In this document: one piece after another, positions 19,808 through 29,814 of the stretch
How the letters are laid out: every line of letters starts with the position of its first letter
How positions within the stretch are numbered: the first letter of the stretch is position 1
Notes under the pieces: generated by a model
What the model was told of the DNA's origin: nothing
The model's database searches: none
What the model saw: only the letters and a program-made list of their open reading frames with translations
Translations under genes and position numbers: made by a program
From: Galaxea fascicularis
Lineage: Eukaryota > Cnidaria > Anthozoa > Scleractinia > Euphylliidae
DNA: 64,000 nucleotides
Reading direction: 5' to 3'
Assembly (NCBI GenBank): GCA_948470475.1
Contig: OX419341.1
Coordinates: 20,545,264-20,609,263 of the forward strand

Positions 19808-21398
19808 AGCCACGCTAGTGCGTAACCGAATTAACGGCTTTATGGCTCACAGGACTCCCCAGACTAAGATTTCTCAAAATTTCAGTTATGCCTAAAGATT
19901 AAGCCTGGCCAAGGGCCATAATGGGGCAGAGAGGGAGACTCCCGCTATTTCCTTTGGGATATCTTAATTTCGAAGAATCTATATTTAGAAACTAGTGCGG
20001 ACGCAACAGGAAACAAATTTCCGGTAGACCTACTCGCCAAAAAAAAAAAAAAAGGAAAAAGAAACATGGTAGACGGGATGCGGACGATTGTGTCACATGA
20101 TTCACTGTCGCTGTATTGTCCTTCTCGGTCTTTCATTTGTTCGGCCACCTAATCACTTGGTTGTTCAGTCCTTCATTGGTTTAGTCGTCGGTTCTCTAGC
20201 CGTTAGTTTTGCGAAAAAGAGACTCTTGATGTTTAAATAGCTTAAGACCGCAGTACTATAGAGAGAGACTTCATCTTTCTCTTCAGTTCTTATTACATAA
20301 CAAAGAAAGCTAACGTTCAACAGTTGACGCGCCGATACACAAGCTATGCAATACAATGACAACAGAGGCGGAAAAGTCATGAATTGGCTGCAGTTATCAG
20401 TGCCTGAGAGTTACCAAAAGAGATAGACCATGTTCATTTTATCTATGAAAAGAATGATTGTTTTCATACCCATAATTATTCTGGGTACCCATCACAGAAC
20501 AAAGACTTAGTCAAATAGAAAAACACACCATTTCCGTTTTCAAACACATTAATCCCTCGCAATAGAAGCTGGTAGAAAACAGGTAAAAGTATGCAAAGTC
20601 AAGTGTTCCGTGTCAACGTAACACCCCATTTAAAGTATCTTTTCAAAATAAACCTCCACAAACCTTACAGTGAGCCAAAGTCTACACATAATTATACGAA
20701 ACCATAACAAGAGCTCACCTACAAATTTCACACAAAAAGTCATAAAATAAATAGATGAATCACAATAATAGGTGTGGCCAGTTGGTACAAGTGCATTTTC
20801 ATGTACACTAGAGTCACCTTGGGGTTGCTCCAAAAAATTTCCAATCCTAACTGATTTTCATTCATATATCATATTTCCAAAAAAGGTAACAGTGCATAAA
20901 TTATTATTGCAGTCAAAACAGCCGGAGCATTCACCACCGAATTAAAGAAAGCGATGACATTTTGTGAGTTTGTGGAAAAATCAATATCTTTATTGAAAAA
21001 TCTATTAAGTTATATAGATTAAACTTCATCAGCAATTATTTTATACCTTGACTCCATGATATAGTAGAAGATGCAAGTAGGAAATGTGTTCCTGCTTTGC
21101 TCGCTTGTACATAAGACTAACAATCACTTAGCACATACCAAGCAAGTACAAGGCATATACTTCATCCATGCTACTGATGCTCTTCTATTTTTGTCAGAAA
21201 TAGTCACATAAGTAACAAAACGCAGGATGTTTGTGAAGTCTTATTACAGGTTTAACAGAAAGATACTTAATATAGTACAACAATATCATGATATCAATGT
21301 TTGTATCGTGAAAAACAATATTTTGTGGTGCATTATTGCTAATACATTGCAGCTCTCTCTTCCATTACACGAGTTGGTGTTGGCTAATACCCTCGTCT

Positions 21399-21503
<105 letters not shown>

Positions 21504-22733
21504 ATCTCTTTTGAAGAAAACTCTTGAGGACAGGGTTCTCATAAAGTTTAGGGAGGCCTTTTTTTAAAGTTTGATTAATTAAGATGAGGCTTAAATCAAA
21601 ATGACAAGTTTAGGTACCATTTCTTCCTGTGACAAAGCTGGTTTCATTCCCAAACATTTACTTAATTATTTTTTTAATATGCTATGACACCTCCTCTGTT
21701 GAACAATTATTTTTAAACACCAGGTCATCAGCCATATAGAATTGTTTCTTGAAGTCATTGAGATTCAACAGAAAAGCAGCGTACGTAATTCATGATCAGT
21801 TCAATTAAGTTAATCAGTTCTGTCTGTAAGTTAGTTCTTAAATCATTTACGCTTTTTCTACGCCCGATTTCAAGCCCTGCACTTACAGATTATTGAGATA
21901 CTATTTTTTATTAACTTGGCACAAAGATCAAGATTTTCATTGCTCTTAAAGGCTTACTGCATTTCCTGCAGGGCCTTGAAAGTTGCATCATTTCGTCTGA
22001 TGTGACGTCTTCCCTTTTACAAGGATCTGATCAGAACAATCTAGGCAGAACGCGAACAATGCAATACTTTTTTTTTGCCCTAACCTAGCACGTGGTTGTT
22101 ACCTTTTCAACGAATGCAAATACCACTCCCCGTCGCTCAAACACTTGAACACTGCATTAAACTGAGACAAGGAGTCAACACAAGAATTCCAACTACCCGA
22201 ATTTTTGCCACATCTCAACCTTTATTAAAGCCTGAATACACTACAAATCGAAGTTAACCTGATTCAGCGAAAGGTTTTCAAACTTACAGAACTCGCTACA
22301 ATCTTCTGTGGTCCAAACGAGAGCTTTGATTACATTTCACAGGCCTGATGTTAAACAACTTGTTTGTGCATGAAATCCGGCAATCCGCAGTTTTTCTTCC
22401 TCACAAAAGACTAGTAAAAAGCATTTTGAAAACAAGCTACGTTCACTTCGCCGTTGCAGCCTCCAGTTCAACAAAGTCCGACTTTTTAGCTCCCAAGCCT
22501 CGCGCACTCGGACACGAGTCTACCAGGAGTCCGGAAGTTGCTTACTTGTTTCTAAAAACAGATATTTTTAAATTAAGATATCCCATACCCCATTACAAGT
22601 CTCCCTCTCTGTCTGATTATGGCTTTTAGCCTGGTAATTACTTATATCTTGGTCATACAGCCAAAGTGGTAACGTTTAGTTTATGGGCATTCTAAACCAG
22701 GCCTCACCACGAGCTTGTTTCTTACTTATGCAG

Positions 22734-22773
22734 AAGGCACAGCTGGAGTGGCCTCCGCTTAAACCAGTTACTG
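22734..22773 (+). CDS. Secreted 10-Cys peptide gene, exon 2 (propeptide)
   Basis: This is a 40-nt micro-exon. The acceptor is GTTTCTTACTTATGCAG, ending at 22733, and the donor GTAAGT starts at 22774. Joined in phase 0 to exon 1 it encodes KAQLEWPPLKPVT plus one base; the leftover base completes an Asp codon at the start of exon 3. The 40-nt length converts phase 0 to phase 1, exactly what exon 3 needs, which is the main support for the exon. The segment has no cysteine and probably forms the N-terminal spacer or propeptide. Confidence 0.65.
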
Positions 22774-23838
22774 GTAAGTTGATCACCGCGGCTAACATGG
22801 TACAGTAATTGTAATAACTGTTCGCTTTTAGGTTGCGAGTTCACGCAACGAATATTAATGTTTATCTACTCATGTCATCTCCGTTTACAGTATAAAACCA
22901 ACAGATGTTTGCACGATGCCTTCTATCACTATACTTACAGCGTTACTACCATAATAAATTGTAACAGCACAGCGTTAGTCACAGCATGACACGCCTGTGT
23001 TTCTTTAAGACTTAACTTTTTGCCGCGAAAATGGTCCTGTGCAACTTGTCAGTTGTAAAGTAACTAGACAGTCCCGGGTACTTATTTCAAAAAAGAGTTC
23101 CAGGTCTGATCGAACCCAGAGGAGGTTGGACATGGCCCGCAAAGTATCTTGGGGGGCCAATTACCGAGTGGGGCGCTTTTCAGTTCATTTCCAACGAACT
23201 TCCAAGCAGAGCGGACCTCAGACTAACGACAAATTTCTAGACCTCTCAACCTCAAAAGACCAAAAACCTGGAGATCAAGGTTTAAAAACCTGGATATTTA
23301 TCGACAGCATCAAAAAGAACGAAAACCATGTGTTCTTGTATTTGGCAGGGCCTCTTTTGCTCCTGTTTGTTTCTCTTTCTGTGATTTAACGGAAAAGACT
23401 ATCATTTTCTTCGTCCAATGTCGATGAATAGTTTTCGCCGTTTTGACCACGTGGACGAAAAGTATCTTGATGAGACAAACTGGTAACGATAACCTTATTT
23501 GGCATTTGTTTTCTAAATATGAGGGTAGGTCCGTGTATTGGCAAATATGCCTTTGAACTGAAAAAAAAAACTGAATTTCAACAGAATTGACACCAGAAAA
23601 TCAATTTTACAAAGCAAAAATGAAAATATACACAGAAACCGTATTTGATCGGCTTGTGAATCTGTTTACCGTGAGGTTCTTGTGCCTCATCGTGAGACCG
23701 TGAGATTGCCCTCAAAATCGTGACTCTCACGATTGTAACTTCAGGCTCGCAAATGACAGAAAAACAGTAAGCCTAGCCTGGGGAGGGTGGTACAAGATGG
23801 TTGACGGGGGCTATTGTTCTTTCTTGTTAATGCTGCAG
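22774..23838 (+). other. Intron 2 of the secreted-peptide gene
   Basis: Non-coding. An open frame at 23039-23389 ends in a hydrophobic run but lacks a convincing start or homology, and I leave it out. Confidence 0.45.
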
Positions 23839-24002
23839 ATCGCCCATCTGCCACACACCAATGTCATTGCTCTCCTGCACAAACTGGGGCATGCATTCCG
23901 CCAGACGTCCTATGCAAAGACTATTACCCACCATGCCCGCCTGGACATCAGTGTACAGTTTGTGCCTGCAACTGCAACAACGCCTATTGTCGGCCCATAT
24001 GA
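23839..24002 (+). CDS. Secreted 10-Cys peptide gene, exon 3 (cysteine-rich domain)
   Basis: The acceptor TTAATGCTGCAG ends at 23838 and the stop TGA is 24000-24002. In phase with exon 2 it encodes a 54-residue domain with ten cysteines spaced C-x-C-x7-C-x6-C-x6-C-x5-C-x2-C-x-C-x-C-x4-C, ending CRPI. Proline and small residues fill the loops; there are few hydrophobics. The full precursor is 87 residues: signal peptide, about 15-residue spacer, Cys-rich domain. I expect a secreted, disulfide-bonded peptide. Ten cysteines and this spacing do not match a family I can name; matrix peptide, antimicrobial peptide or venom-type peptide are all possible and none is shown. A polyadenylation signal AATAAA lies at 24204-24209. 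Confidence 0.65.
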
Positions 24003-24085
24003 AGGGACAACGGCTAAAAGCCGTCACGAATTCCATATCAGTAGCTAGTGATAGTGTAATGTATGAACTAGAAACAGAATTTCAC

Positions 24086-24300
24086 TTGATAATACAATAT
24101 ACGACATTGTGACCATCTCTTAGGTAATAAGATTCCTTGGTGTAAAACGCAAGACGTATAACGAAGGTTAAGTGTAAAGCAAGCGGTGTGTCCTTTAAAA
24201 CAGAATAAAGAGAAGCTAGTGAATGTTTTTATTATTGACTGAGTGTTGAGTTGACAGTTTTCGGAACTGAATAGCAATACGTAGAGGCTTCGAGGTGTGT
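24086..24300 (+). repeat. Duplicated 3' UTR segment, copy A
   Basis: This is the 3' UTR of the secreted-peptide gene. It shares long matches with 24482-24690, including TAATACAATAT, AGAATAAAGA and TTGACAGTTTTCGGAACTGAA. The offset is about 390 bp. Confidence 0.7.
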
Positions 24301-24481
24301 TGGAAAACACGTTTTACACCAGCTCGAGGTTCCACTTGGTTCAAAACTTCAAACCGGAACTTTTATATATCCATATGCACGGCAGGAAACATCCTCCTTA
24401 GAACAACTGCGCATTAAGTTAATGGTGTCTGCTCTTTTAATTTCATATCTCCGTAGTTTACGTAAGAACCCTATTTAGCAT

Positions 24482-24690
24482 TAATACAATATGCAATATT
24501 GTGACTATCTGTTATGTAATTAGATTCGTAGGTGTAAAATGCACGGTATATAACAGAGGTTAAGGGTAAAGCAAGCTCCTAATATCCTTTACGCAGAATA
24601 AAGAAAAGCTGGCCGGTGCATGATCATGAATGAGCTGAGTTGACAGTTTTCGGAACTGAAAGGCGAATATGTGGAGGCTTCGAGCTTAAG
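24482..24690 (+). repeat. Duplicated 3' UTR segment, copy B
   Basis: This is a diverged direct copy of 24086-24300, also with AATAAAG (near 24597). No second cysteine-rich exon is found between the copies, so either only the UTR was duplicated or an intervening coding exon was lost. Confidence 0.7.
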
Positions 24691-25839
24691 TGGTGGTTTC
24701 AACGTTTCATGCGTCTTGGCGTAAATTCTTCTTTAGCTTTCCCCAGGATCGGATGCGCAGTAGTTGAAATAGATGTCTCCTCGAAATGAAAAAGGGATTT
24801 TCTCGTAACTTTCTTTTTAAGATTATATGTGGAGGTTTCAGTCTGCCACCGACCTCTCTACCCCACACGTTGAGTGCTTAAGTCCCTTACCCTCAAATGT
24901 GAGATGAGAAGGTGGGTTGAGGCTGTTTAAATATTGAATCGATTTCTGTGGAGTAACCATTACTTTATGCAGTGATTTCCACATTAAATCACCCAGTAAC
25001 ATCAATTCCCCTGCCTCAAAACGTGTGTCCTCTTGCACGCAAGGTTCATGTATAAGGCAAACACTGCAAACAAACATGTTTCTACTTTCTCTTAAGCAAA
25101 ACTCTTCAAGTAATGTCAGAGGAAATATTCAAAAGAAGGGAGTGAGTCAGACAGACAGAAAGACAGACAGGCAGCGAGACAGATAAGAAAAAAAATCAAT
25201 AACAACTAACGACTAGGACCGAAACTTGTTATTTTAATATAATTTGGACATCAAACCACGTTACCCCGCTAGTTAGATCAATCTCTGTATGGTGCCGAGA
25301 CGCCTTCAGCCATTCATCCTTTCATTTTTTATAAACGTTTGAAACAAATAACAAATAACCCAGGATGTTAAAAAAAGGCAATAAATCTTCTGAATTCAAG
25401 CAAAAGGTATCTTAGCCTTGAGAATACCTGCACTGATTTGCAGAATATCCTACCTAAAACTCCACCCTGTAATTTGTGTTGCCGCTTTACCGCTTTGCCA
25501 TTAGCAGAATCGAATCAGTGGTAGAGAAGACACTATATTAGCTTAGAGAAACTTCCCTTCTCTACCCACTGACTACCGAGACGGGTGAAGAGACCAATGA
25601 TATCAAAAGAACAATATTTCAGGTATTGAGGTATTTATTTCCCTTTTAAGCAAATTGAGATTAATTGAATTTGTTACAACTAAACGTGCTGTCGCAATAA
25701 TACTTGGATCGTTTTCCTGTTACTTAAAGCTTGTTTAATCGGGCACGCGGCACGGTAAATAAAGTCTTCTCTAATGTTCCAACTAAACGTGTATGTGGTT
25801 ATCCGCTCAAGTTTAATTCAATATAGCACTGAAGTATTA
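24691..25839. other. Non-coding stretch
   Basis: Only a short GACAGACAGAAAGACAGACAG tract near 25150 was noticed. No gene is supported. Confidence 0.4.
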
Positions 25840-25848
25840 GTTTCCATC

Positions 25849-26508
25849 AAGAGAAAATGAGGGGACAGAGAGGGAGGCTCCCGGTCCAGCCCTTGAGATA
25901 TGTCATGTCCACGAAAGTTATTTTTAGACGAGCGGAAGTCTGTCTTCCGAGACGTCCGCATGCAGGCGTGATGTTTGAAAGAAAAGCAAAGATTACATGT
26001 AATATCGGTCAAAGTGGACTTAACGTTTGTGGATGAAAATGACTTTCAGAAACGCGGAAAGTATTTTTTCTGGTCTGATAATTCCAGCTGGGAAACAAAC
26101 TCCACGATTTCTATGGACACTAATGACTCGCTGGCTGGCATTAAATGGAGAACGCGAGTCAGAAACGAATAGCGAGGACGACAGTTCATGGCACGACGAA
26201 AGCGATGTTAGCGCAACAGTCGGATGACGATCACGCCGAGGAAGCTTCGACATCTTTGGGCAACAGAAAAGAAAAAAGAAAAAAGAAATTCCGAGAAAGC
26301 AAAAGTGAAGACATGATGAATATAAATATTCATCAGCCTTCCACGTATGTCGCCATTTTCTCCTTTCATTAAAAACCTGAGAGCGAGGCAAGACTGCATG
26401 CGGACGTATCGGAAGACAGACTTCCGCTCGTCTAAAAATAACTTTCGTGGACATGACATATCCCGGCCAATGCCCTGAGCCTCCCTCTCTGTCCCCTCAT
26501 TTTCTCTT
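25849..26508. mobile_element. 660-bp Mutator-like non-autonomous element
   Basis: Long inverted repeats of about 115 bp begin AAGAGAAAATGAGGGGAC at 25849 and end GTCCCCTCATTTTCTCTT at 26508. The 9-bp sequence GTTTCCATC lies directly outside each end (25840-25848 and 26509-26517). Long terminal repeats with a 9-bp duplication are the signature of MULEs. The interior (about 25970-26390) has a GC-richer stretch with short open frames on both strands that could be a captured fragment, but no domain is recognisable. It inserted 12 bp beyond the stop codon of the ML-domain exon. Confidence 0.8.
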
Positions 26509-26528
26509 GTTTCCATCTCTAAGCCTCC

Positions 26529-26705
26529 TCAAGCAACCTTCAGTTTAAATATTCCGCATGCAACGGTCTCGCCATTCTTATCTTGCAAAACTGCTTCTAT
26601 ACCGTAACTGCCAACAGAACAGAGCTTAGGGACTTTTGCAGTATATGTGAGATGTACAGGGCACCCATTCTTTAGAGGACAGGTTAATAAAAAGAAACAC
26701 CTAAA
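26529..26705 (-). CDS. ML-domain (NPC2-like) protein, last exon
   Basis: The acceptor CATTGCAG precedes 26705 on the minus strand; the exon runs in frame to a TGA at 26531-26529. It encodes about 58 residues with CPLKNGC, VHLTYTAKVPK, GIEAVLQDKNGE and VACGIFKLKV. That matches the C-terminal half of the MD-2-related lipid-recognition fold: CPL, alternating beta strands, the D-x-x-G turn and the last Cys. Such proteins bind sterols or phospholipids in the lumen of the secretory or lysosomal system. Upstream exons encoding the signal peptide and N-terminal strands were not found, and a broken lipase lies immediately upstream on the same strand, so this may be a stranded exon. The frame itself is intact. 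Confidence 0.55.
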   Translation of the reverse strand, partial: FRCFFLLTCPLKNGCPVHLTYTAKVPKLCSVGSYGIEAVLQDKNGETVACGIFKLKVA

Positions 26706-26884
26706 CTGCAATGACTATAGACTAAACTAAAATTGATAAATCAAACCAAACTAAATAATTAATCATTTATGGAGATATTAAACCAAATCGAAAGTAAGCA
26801 TAGAAAGAAAAACAACAATAACACCCCTCAACTTGGAGAGGACAATTATGAGCCCACCGCAACATGGAGTTTATGCGTTTGTCA

Positions 26885-27120
26885 TCAAGTAATACACGCC
26901 AGCCTTCTCACTGCCATCAGCGCCATAACCCATCAAAGGGCATGCGCCATGCATTGCACCTCGTGCAATCTGATCACGGATATGCTGCCCAAGAGCACTT
27001 GTTCTCCACCGAAGCTATGTGGTACTCTGGGGCTTCTCATGATCAAAATCCAACTACGCTGTTGGGTGGAATAAAAAACGGGGATTGTGCAAAGATCAAA
27101 TCGCTGGCTTTTTTTCCTTG
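26885..27120 (-). pseudogene. Pancreatic-lipase-family relic, C-terminal lipase exon
   Basis: On the minus strand, pieces in two frames (KCSWAAYP, SDCTRC, then CPLMGYGADGS and GVYYLMTNA) match the end of the lipase domain: the cysteine pair before the conserved MGYxAD and the YYLxT strand. The frame changes between SDCTRC and CPLMGY, and stops interrupt both parts, one right after YYLMTNA. It lies downstream of the exon at 27472-27670 in the correct order. It is a pseudogene fragment. Confidence 0.55.
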
Positions 27121-27471
27121 AGTGAAAAGGAATTGTTCTATACAAGCAAGCTAACTGAGCTGAAAGTTTGAGAAACGAACGATATCTGAACCAAGCCGAA
27201 TAAGCTTAGTTACGCTACATGAAGATCAATTGATGTTAGAAAAGTAGTTTGCTATTTTACACAACTATATTGATTTACGCTCGTGAGGACTTTATAAAGA
27301 GTGAAGTAATATGGATAGGAACAAGTATATTTGAAGTCAATTCGATTACTCACTCTTTACATGTGCTACATATACATATGCCGTCTTGTTCAGTACCATA
27401 TAGTCGTTGATACGAAACCTCTCTGCTGTTGCCAAGTTTGTACACAAAACAAAAGTGAAACTGGTACTTAC

Positions 27472-27670
27472 CTGTTAGGTTATGTTTCAAACGACTACAA
27501 CCCGGCTGGTCGCATCCGCTGTTTGGAAAAAAAGTCGATGTGGCAAACGAGTTGCGGAGTTCCAGCAAATCCAGTGTCTGTATGAACGATGTCAACACAT
27601 TGAGCATCACTTCGATCTAGATGAAGTTCCGAGTTTTTACTGACAAAAAATGGTCTGGTTGGGTCTAGCT
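27472..27670 (-). pseudogene. Pancreatic-lipase-family exon with homopolymer frameshift
   Basis: A long CTTT-rich tract and TAG form the acceptor; the exon starts at 27670 and ends at 27472 before GTAAGT. It encodes ELDPTRPFF (the LDP carries the catalytic Asp of lipases), HLDRSDAQCVDIVHTD and CHIDFF. After a run of seven T the frame slips and continues as PNSGCDQPGC. Six T would keep the frame. The exon borders and the order LDP, VDIVHTD, HxDFxPN, QPGC are those of the family. The exon with the serine motif GxSxG was not found upstream. Either a sequencing error or a decayed gene; the next exon is also broken, which favours decay. Confidence 0.7.
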
Positions 27671-28480
27671 CTACAAAAAGAAAGAAAGAAAGAAAAAAAG
27701 AAAGAAAGAATTTCATTATTTTATTGAATAAATATCTTTAAATATTTTGAAACTTCAAACGCAATTAGTACATAAATATTCAACTCGTTTTTAACCTAAG
27801 AGGGCCATAACGGATGATAGTGCATGATATCATGACAGTATCCAACCTATTAAATTTGTAATCTAGCTCTTAGTTTGTTGAAAGAAATTCATATGTACTT
27901 CAGTATTAGGCAGCCGACGACGACGACGGCAACAAAAACGTCATTTCAAAATATAACTTCTCGTCTTTGTAACTCTTTCGCGATATTATCCCAATTTGTT
28001 TAACTTGAAAAATGCTGGCGAGCTGTTCAGGGCTTAAATTACCGTGAACGGTGTTAAAGCAAAGGAAACGAAAGAAAACCTTGTCGTCATGCGCTCACGT
28101 TCTCGAGAAAACCTAAAATTTGATCATTTCACGTTGTTGTTTTGCTGAGGACGGCAAAGAAATGTACCAAAATGTAAAACGCACGTGGAGAGTATTGTTT
28201 TTGCTCATTTCCCTAATAGCGGAGCTCCGCGCGCGCGCGGAGCACCATTGATAAGAAAATATGGTAACCCATCGATCCGAGAAAATCTGGTTATGATATC
28301 ACCGTACGTCCGTCCGTCCGTATATAAGCGCGCTTCCATATGGACTATTTTTGGACAGAACATTTGCCCGTACACGCAGTTCTCAAACCGCGTTTTTGTA
28401 GCGGGAAATTGCTTGGCCAAATTTTGAAGACAGTTTTAAAACAAAGTCAGTTTTGTCTATTCGTTGGGGGAGTATCAGTG
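27671..28480. other. Non-coding stretch
   Basis: It contains the pyrimidine tract of the lipase acceptor, and a palindromic block around GGAGCTCCGCGCGCGCGC at 28218-28242. No gene is supported. Confidence 0.4.
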
Positions 28481-28745
28481 ACAAAAAGCGGGAGAAAGAA
28501 CAAGAAAGGGCACAAGTAAACAGGCAGAGTATCAGTGACAAACAGCGGGAGAAAGAACAAGAAAGGGAACTAGCTAGTGAACAGGCCGAGCATCAGTGAC
28601 AAACAGCGGGAGAAATAGCACGAGCAAACCGGCTGAATTGTACTGTCGAGCCACGGGAAAAAGAACAAGAAAAGGCTCAAGTAAACAGGCTGAATCCTAC
28701 TGATGAGCAACGGGAGAAAGAATAACAAAAAGCTCGAGAAAGGAG
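28481..28745 (+). repeat. Minisatellite of about 57 bp, five units
   Basis: Units share CAACGGGAGAAAGAACAAGAAA and end in variants of CAGGCTGAAT. The unit is a multiple of three and in one frame reads QREKEQE-type charged peptide with NRLNPTDE between, interrupted by stops. It looks like a decayed coding repeat of a Glu/Lys/Arg-rich protein. The origin is unknown. Confidence 0.6.
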
Positions 28746-28949
28746 ACGAAATTATAGTGAGGAACAGTGAAAAAGAGAACGTCTCTAGTCAAGCTGTAAA
28801 AACATTATCAAGTGTCAGGGAGTTTCAGCTTTTCCTCGTACTTACCTGCAGAAGCTTTCATGAAGAGAAAAGATCGTGTGGTCTGGCAAGGTTTCAGTAA
28901 TTATGCAATGTCTCCAGACCTTGCTGTGTGTTAAACTGGACGGTTTTGC

Positions 28950-29200
28950 CGCTAAAATTCTTAATTGAAGAAGCTTCCTTGATAGGCATGAGAAGTAATA
29001 AGACTTGCTTTTGTGTGAAATGACTGCTTCTGCTTAAGCTAAGCGTTCGGAGTGATTGTTGACTGACTTAAACTGTGCGCAGGTTAGTACTCCTGTTTTG
29101 TCTTTTATGTAGACATTTATGCCAAGAAAATTGAATAGCGATTTGTCTCGGTTTGTTACTTGCCTTATTATTCCGATTTCTACGAGAAACGTCAAAGAGA
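28950..29200 (+). repeat. Direct duplication, copy 1
   Basis: Shares GCGTTCGGAGTGATT, TGACTGAC, AAACTGT and GATTTCTACGAG with 29490-29790, about 540 bp downstream. The counterpart of the short open frame in copy 2 is degraded. Confidence 0.6.
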
Positions 29201-29489
29201 CAAACGCATCAGTTTCTTTTTTCTTACGTTTTGTTTTCACGTTTCCATCTCAAATTGGTTTGGACTCTTGTTTTTCCAAATGTTTTCTATCAATATTTCA
29301 TCTTGGATCCTAAAACGTTTTGTTTTTTCATGCTGTCGCTCATTTTAGGGCACAAAATTTGTTCAAGAAAAGCTAAGCGAAGTCCGGACGGTTTATAACC
29401 TCGGCCCCGCTTGATAAGATTGACACTCATTTGGAAAACTCTCGCATTGCAAAGAACAAGAACTCCTTGCCAAAACTAAACGCGATTTT

Positions 29490-29790
29490 TAACAGCTGCA
29501 GCATTGGGAATGCCAGCAATGTGTTGTCCCTCGCAGCAATTCTTAGCAAAGCAAAGATTTTTTGTGAAATGACGGATAGTATGTCAGCTCTGCGTTCGGA
29601 GTGATTACTGACTGACCTAAACTGTCCGCATCCGCAGGTTTGTCTTCCTGTTTAGTTTTTTTTTATACGGACGCGTATGTCAAGAACTCTTGGACTAGCG
29701 ATTTGCCTAGGTTACTCACGAGTTATGATTGTTACCTGTCTTATTTTTTCAATTTCTACGAGCAACGCTGAAGAAACCACAGGCAGCCCA
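29490..29790 (+). repeat. Direct duplication, copy 2, with short signal-peptide-like frame
   Basis: Diverged copy of 28950-29200. An open frame from 29677 to 29814 encodes 45 residues; from its second Met it reads MIVTCLIFSISTSNAEE, which resembles a signal peptide. No clear splice donor follows it. It may be a first exon, a relic or chance. Confidence 0.4.
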
Positions 29791-29814
29791 ATCGTGGTGT
29801 GTGTCATCAAAAGT

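Noticed and set aside
28471..28745. CRISPR-like array
   Set aside because: The 57-bp units are contiguous and diverged with no unique spacers, and the host is an animal.
28640..28910. Exon with acceptor CTTACCTGCAG on the plus strand or donor CTGCAG-GTAAGT on the minus strand near 28850
   Set aside because: Both signals overlap the same bases, neither adjoining frame shows homology, and the minus-strand option is out of order with the lipase exons.
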